In this document: positions 61,421 through 64,000 of the stretch, piece by piece
Layout of the letters: every line of letters starts with the position of its first letter
How positions within the stretch are numbered: the stretch's first letter is position 1
Assembly: GCF_030066995.1 (NCBI RefSeq)
Contig: NZ_JASJAP010000003.1
Coordinates: 1-64,000, forward strand
Origin: Erythrobacter sp.
Lineage (GTDB): Bacteria > Pseudomonadota > Alphaproteobacteria > Sphingomonadales > Sphingomonadaceae
Reading direction: 5' to 3'
DNA: 64,000 bases
Notes under the pieces: model-generated
Database searches by the model: none
Told to the model about the DNA's origin: nothing
The model's input: the letters and a program-made list of their open reading frames with translations, nothing else
Made by a program: the position numbers and the translations under genes

Positions 61421-62227
61421 ATGACCACGCGCCATGCTCTTCCCAGCCAGCCCATTCAGCGGGCGATCGGTTTGTCGCTGGCGGCGTTGGTGGCGGGAGG
61501 CTGGCTCGGTGTGCATTTCTACGGCATGTTCGTGTTCGAGCTGACCTGGGACAGCCTGCCGCTTGCGCTCGCTCTGGCGGCGCTGCAAATCTGGCTGAGC
61601 GTAGGCGTGTTCATCATCTGCCACGATGCCATGCATGGCACACTCGCTCCCGGGTGGCCTCGGGTCAACGCGGCGATAGGCGCGCCGCTCTTGATGCTGT
61701 ACGCCGGGTTCAAGTGGAAGCGGATGCGCGATGCGCATTTCGTCCATCACAAGCTGTCAGGGCACAAGGGCGATCCCGACTTTGACGAAGAGCATCCCAG
61801 CAGCTTCGTCCACTGGTACTGGACCTTCTTCAAGCGCTATTTCGGCTGGTTCTCGCTGATTTTCGTGCACACGGTGGTGGGGATTTACCTGTTCGTCTTC
61901 GATATCCCCTTTATGCAGATTTTCGTGCTGTATGGCGCGCCTGCGCTGCTTTCCTCGCTCCAGCTGTTCTACTTCGGCACCTTCCGTCCGCATCATCAAG
62001 CCGCTGACAAACCCTTCGCCGATACGCACAACGCGCGCAGCAACGATTTTCACCCGCTCGCCAGCCTCGCCACCTGTTTCCATTTCGGCTATCATCTGGA
62101 GCATCATCGCGCTCCGCACGTGCCCTGGTGGGCGCTGCCGGGTGCCAAGAAAGCGGGGATCGGCGCTGTAACGCCTTCGTCGGACTTGGCGGCGGCGGAT
62201 GCGGGGCCTAAGGAAGCGGCGCTATGA
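61421..62227 (+). CDS. crtW: Beta-carotene 4-ketolase
   Basis: 268-residue integral-membrane di-iron oxygenase that adds keto groups at C4/C4' of cyclic carotenoids. Histidine motifs are visible: ICHDAMHGTLAPG near residue 68, HFVHHKLSGHKGDPDFDEEH near 110, FRPHHQAADKPFADTHNARS near 190 and FHFGYHLEHHRAPHVPWWAL near 225. The stop overlaps the crtZ start (ATGA), so both are cotranslated. The ORF lies far from the puf-linked crt genes. Confidence 0.94.
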   Translation: MTTRHALPSQPIQRAIGLSLAALVAGGWLGVHFYGMFVFELTWDSLPLALALAALQIWLSVGVFIICHDAMHGTLAPGWPRVNAAIGAPLLMLYAGFKWKRMRDAHFVHHKLSGHKGDPDFDEEHPSSFVHWYWTFFKRYFGWFSLIFVHTVVGIYLFVFDIPFMQIFVLYGAPALLSSLQLFYFGTFRPHHQAADKPFADTHNARSNDFHPLASLATCFHFGYHLEHHRAPHVPWWALPGAKKAGIGAVTPSSDLAAADAGPKEAAL

Positions 62228-62730
62228 CCCTGACCTGGTTCGAGGTGTTCCTGACCGTGATGTCGTCCCTCATCGGGATGGAGTTGTTCGCCTGGTGGGC
62301 GCACAAATACATCATGCACGGTTGGGGCTGGGGCTGGCACCGCGACCACCATGAACCGCATGACAACACGTTTGAGCGCAACGATCTGTTCGCGGTGGTC
62401 TTCGGCACGATCAACGCCGCCATGTACATCTACGGCTCGCTCTATTGGGACTGGCTGTGGTGGTTCGCGGTCGGTATCTCGCTCTATGGCGTGATCTACA
62501 CGCTGATCCACGATGGTCTGGTGCACCAGCGCTATTTCAAATGGGTGCCCAAGAAAGGGTATGCCAAGCGGCTGGTGCAGGCGCACAAGCTCCACCACGC
62601 GACCATCGGCAAAGAGGGCGGCGTCAGCTTCGGCTTTGTCTTCGCGCGCGATCCGCAAGTGCTCAAGAAAGAGCTGAAAGAGCAGCGCGAGGCGGGCGTC
62701 GCGGTCGTTCGAGACAGCGTGGGGGCCTGA
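62224..62730 (+). CDS. crtZ: Beta-carotene 3-hydroxylase
   Basis: 168-residue membrane hydroxylase that makes zeaxanthin/astaxanthin-type products with CrtW. It carries the four histidine motifs: WAHKYIMHGWGWGWHRDHHE, IHDGLVHQRY and AHKLHHATIGKEG. Its ATG is inside the crtW stop. Length is close to the family norm (about 160-175). Confidence 0.95.
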   Translation: MTLTWFEVFLTVMSSLIGMELFAWWAHKYIMHGWGWGWHRDHHEPHDNTFERNDLFAVVFGTINAAMYIYGSLYWDWLWWFAVGISLYGVIYTLIHDGLVHQRYFKWVPKKGYAKRLVQAHKLHHATIGKEGGVSFGFVFARDPQVLKKELKEQREAGVAVVRDSVGA

Positions 62731-62753
62731 GGCGCTCGTGCTAGAGGCGTTGA

Positions 62754-63143
62754 GTGCCCGATCCGCTTAATCTGACGGGCAAATGGGGCGGGGTGTTTTC
62801 TTACCCAAGCGACTACGCGCCGACCACGCCTTTCCTCGCCGACATTATCGAAGAAGCGGGCGCGTTTAGCGGCACGACGATTGAGCCCGATCTTTACAGC
62901 GACAGCCCGGCCAACGCGCGCATCACCGGGCATCGCAGCGGGCGCTCGGTTGATTTCACGAAAGTCTATCCGGGGCGCCGCGATGGCTATGCGAACCCGG
63001 TCGATTATGTCGGGCAGCTGAGCGAAGACGGGCTGGTGATCACCGGTGTGTGGTCGCTTCTCCAATGGAATGGCGAGTTTGAGATGACCCGCGAAACCGG
63101 GCTGCAAGTGGCCGAAGAAGAACGCGCCGAGGTCGAAGTCTAA
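62754..63143 (+). CDS. Conserved hypothetical protein downstream of crtZ
   Basis: 129 residues, starts at GTG after GAGG (7 bases). It begins PDPLNLTGKWGGVFSYPSDY and has ITGHRSGRSVDFTKVYPGRR, then LSEDGLVITGVWSLLQWNGE. The alternating beta strands and a single-domain size suggest a small beta-barrel lipid- or ligand-binding protein. I recognise no family or catalytic motif. It is 24 bases after crtZ on the same strand, so it may be cotranscribed. Confidence 0.65.
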   Translation: MPDPLNLTGKWGGVFSYPSDYAPTTPFLADIIEEAGAFSGTTIEPDLYSDSPANARITGHRSGRSVDFTKVYPGRRDGYANPVDYVGQLSEDGLVITGVWSLLQWNGEFEMTRETGLQVAEEERAEVEV

Positions 63144-63147
63144 ACGC

Positions 63148-63495
63148 TCATTCGGGCCGGGTCGCGATCCAGCCGCCTCCCACCACCAGAACCGCCACCG
63201 AAATCCACACCCAGGGAAAGCCAAGGGTCAACCAGGTGAATCCGACGCCCGTTGCAATGGAGCCGATTGCCATGACCTTGGCCTGGCGCGAAATCGCCCC
63301 TCGCTCGCGCCAATCCCTGACTTGTGGTCCCCAGTGAGGATGGTCGAGAATGCGCTGTTCCCACGCCGGATTGCTTCGCGCAAAGCAGAACACGGCGAGC
63401 AACAGAAACGGCACGGTCGGTATGATGGGCAGGGCCGCCCCGATCGCGCCCAGCCCAACGAAGAACAAGCCAGCGGCGAGATAAAGCCGCCGCAC
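63148..63495 (-). CDS. YbaN/DUF454-family inner-membrane protein
   Basis: 115 residues with the DUF454 pattern: AAGLFFVGLGAIGAALPIIP, TVPFLLLAVFCFARSNPAWE and HPHWGPQVRDWRERGAISRQ. It has three or four membrane segments. The gene is 8 bases after sufE on the same strand and converges with the hypothetical gene. Function of the family is unknown. Confidence 0.82.
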   Translation of the reverse strand: MRRLYLAAGLFFVGLGAIGAALPIIPTVPFLLLAVFCFARSNPAWEQRILDHPHWGPQVRDWRERGAISRQAKVMAIGSIATGVGFTWLTLGFPWVWISVAVLVVGGGWIATRPE

Positions 63496-63502
63496 GCCGG
63501 CC

Positions 63503-63931
63503 TCAGGCCGCAGCCGCCAGCCGCGCCGCGTGTTCCTTCACCAGCGCGATCATGTTGGGCACGCCCTGGGTGCGGTTGCTGGAGAGCTGGTTCTTGAGAT
63601 CGAAGGGTTCCAGCGCGCCGGTCACATCCATGCTCGCGACTTCGCTGGCGGGCTTGTCCTGCACCGCCGAAATCACCAGCGCGACGATGCCCTTGGTGAT
63701 CGCGGCGTTGCTGTCGGCCAGGAAATGCAGCGTGTCGCTGTCTTCGGTGGGATAGACCCACACCGCCGCCGAGCAGCCGCGCACGAGCGTCGCGTCGGTC
63801 TTGAGCGCGTCGGGCATGTCCTCAAGCTCTCGGCCAAGCTCGATCAGCAGGCGATAACGCTCATCGCCTTCGAGGAATTCGTATTCTTCGAGAATGTCGG
63901 ATAGGGATCGCAAGGTGTCAAATCTCGTCAT
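63503..63931 (-). CDS. sufE: SufE-like iron-sulfur assembly protein
   Basis: 142 residues with sulfur-accepting Cys 53 in ATLVRGCSAAVWVYPTEDSD and ITKGIVALVISAVQDKPASE. SufE accepts sulfur from SufS and boosts Fe-S cluster assembly. Its predicted ATG lies at the edge of an intergenic repeat, so the first residues may be acquired and the true start could be a little later. It lies beside a DUF454 gene. Confidence 0.87.
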   Translation of the reverse strand: MTRFDTLRSLSDILEEYEFLEGDERYRLLIELGRELEDMPDALKTDATLVRGCSAAVWVYPTEDSDTLHFLADSNAAITKGIVALVISAVQDKPASEVASMDVTGALEPFDLKNQLSSNRTQGVPNMIALVKEHAARLAAAA

Positions 63932-64000
63932 TGCGAGCGGAGCGAAGCAATCCAGGGCCTTGCGCGCGTCCGCCCCTGGATTGCGTCGTCGCTGCGCTTC
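63925..64000. repeat. Palindromic intergenic repeat at the window edge
   Basis: CGTCATTGCGAGCGGAGCGA at one end and an inverted GGATTGCGTCGTCGCTGCGC on the other, with AATCCAGGG/CCCTGGATT arms between. It begins in the sufE start codon and runs off the window. This is a common dispersed repeat type of bacterial intergenic DNA, different from the one at 31.4 kb. Confidence 0.72.

Noticed and set aside
1..64000. CRISPR array
   Set aside because: No regularly spaced identical direct repeats were seen; the 12-bp and 20-bp tandem repeats have no spacers.

Overview
The window is high-GC DNA from an aerobic anoxygenic phototrophic alphaproteobacterium, most likely of the Erythrobacteraceae (Erythrobacter/Porphyrobacter type). 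The basis is a photosynthesis gene cluster of the form crtF-bchCXYZ-pufBALM with crtDC and bchIDO, a beta-carotene ketolase/hydroxylase pair (crtW-crtZ), the alphaproteobacterial ATP-synthase zeta inhibitor (DUF1476) and a large TonB-dependent receptor. The family assignment is inference; no rRNA is present.

Layout. (1) 1-5.9 kb: an accessory segment with a four-gene chaperone-usher pilus operon (minus strand) and a decayed IS5-type element. A perfect 32-bp direct repeat lies at both ends of it. (2) 6.0-21.1 kb: part of the photosynthesis gene cluster. crtF, bchCXYZ and pufBALM run leftward and crtD-crtC rightward. bchIDO plus a small unnamed membrane-protein gene run leftward. Two exact TGTC-N10-GACA boxes (PpsR/CrtJ type) sit at bchC and between crtF and crtD. 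(3) 21.1-26.2 kb: a ferric-iron ABC transporter with a Fur-like site before the binding-protein gene, then a ferredoxin-NADP reductase. (4) 26.2-32.8 kb: two tandem paralogues of unknown function, an acyl-CoA dehydrogenase, a membrane protein, an in-frame chimeric relic of two neighbouring genes, a two-motif aspartyl protease, a short-chain dehydrogenase and an aldo-keto reductase. (5) 32.8-38.1 kb: a TonB-dependent receptor and a lipoprotein, divergent from a TPR protein. (6) 38.3-46.4 kb: a reduced type IV secretion-like operon (transglycosylase, virB2, B3, B4, B6, B9, B10, B11) without virB5, B7, B8 or virD4. (7) 46.6-64 kb: housekeeping genes: ppk-ppx, a queuosine-precursor transporter, tRNA-Arg(UCU) with a tRNA-like remnant, an M14 peptidase, a NUDIX hydrolase, a Grx4-BolA-zeta group, leuD/leuC, a thioesterase, crtW-crtZ and sufE.

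How the genes work together. The bch genes here cover Mg chelation (BchI, D and possibly O) and chlorin-to-bacteriochlorin steps (BchXYZ, BchC). pufBALM encodes LH1 and the reaction-centre L and M subunits. crtD, crtC and crtF encode acyclic methoxy-carotenoid steps, and the distant crtW-crtZ pair supplies ketolated and hydroxylated cyclic xanthophylls. The remaining bch genes, puhA and crtBI must lie outside the window.

The best candidates for something undescribed are the VirB8/VirD4-less T4SS, the PGC-linked 69-residue protein after bchO, the paralogous pair at 26.2-27.4 kb, the in-frame SDR/acyl-CoA dehydrogenase chimera, a possible structured small RNA at 55.8 kb and the 48-bp mini-tRNA-like element after tRNA-Arg.
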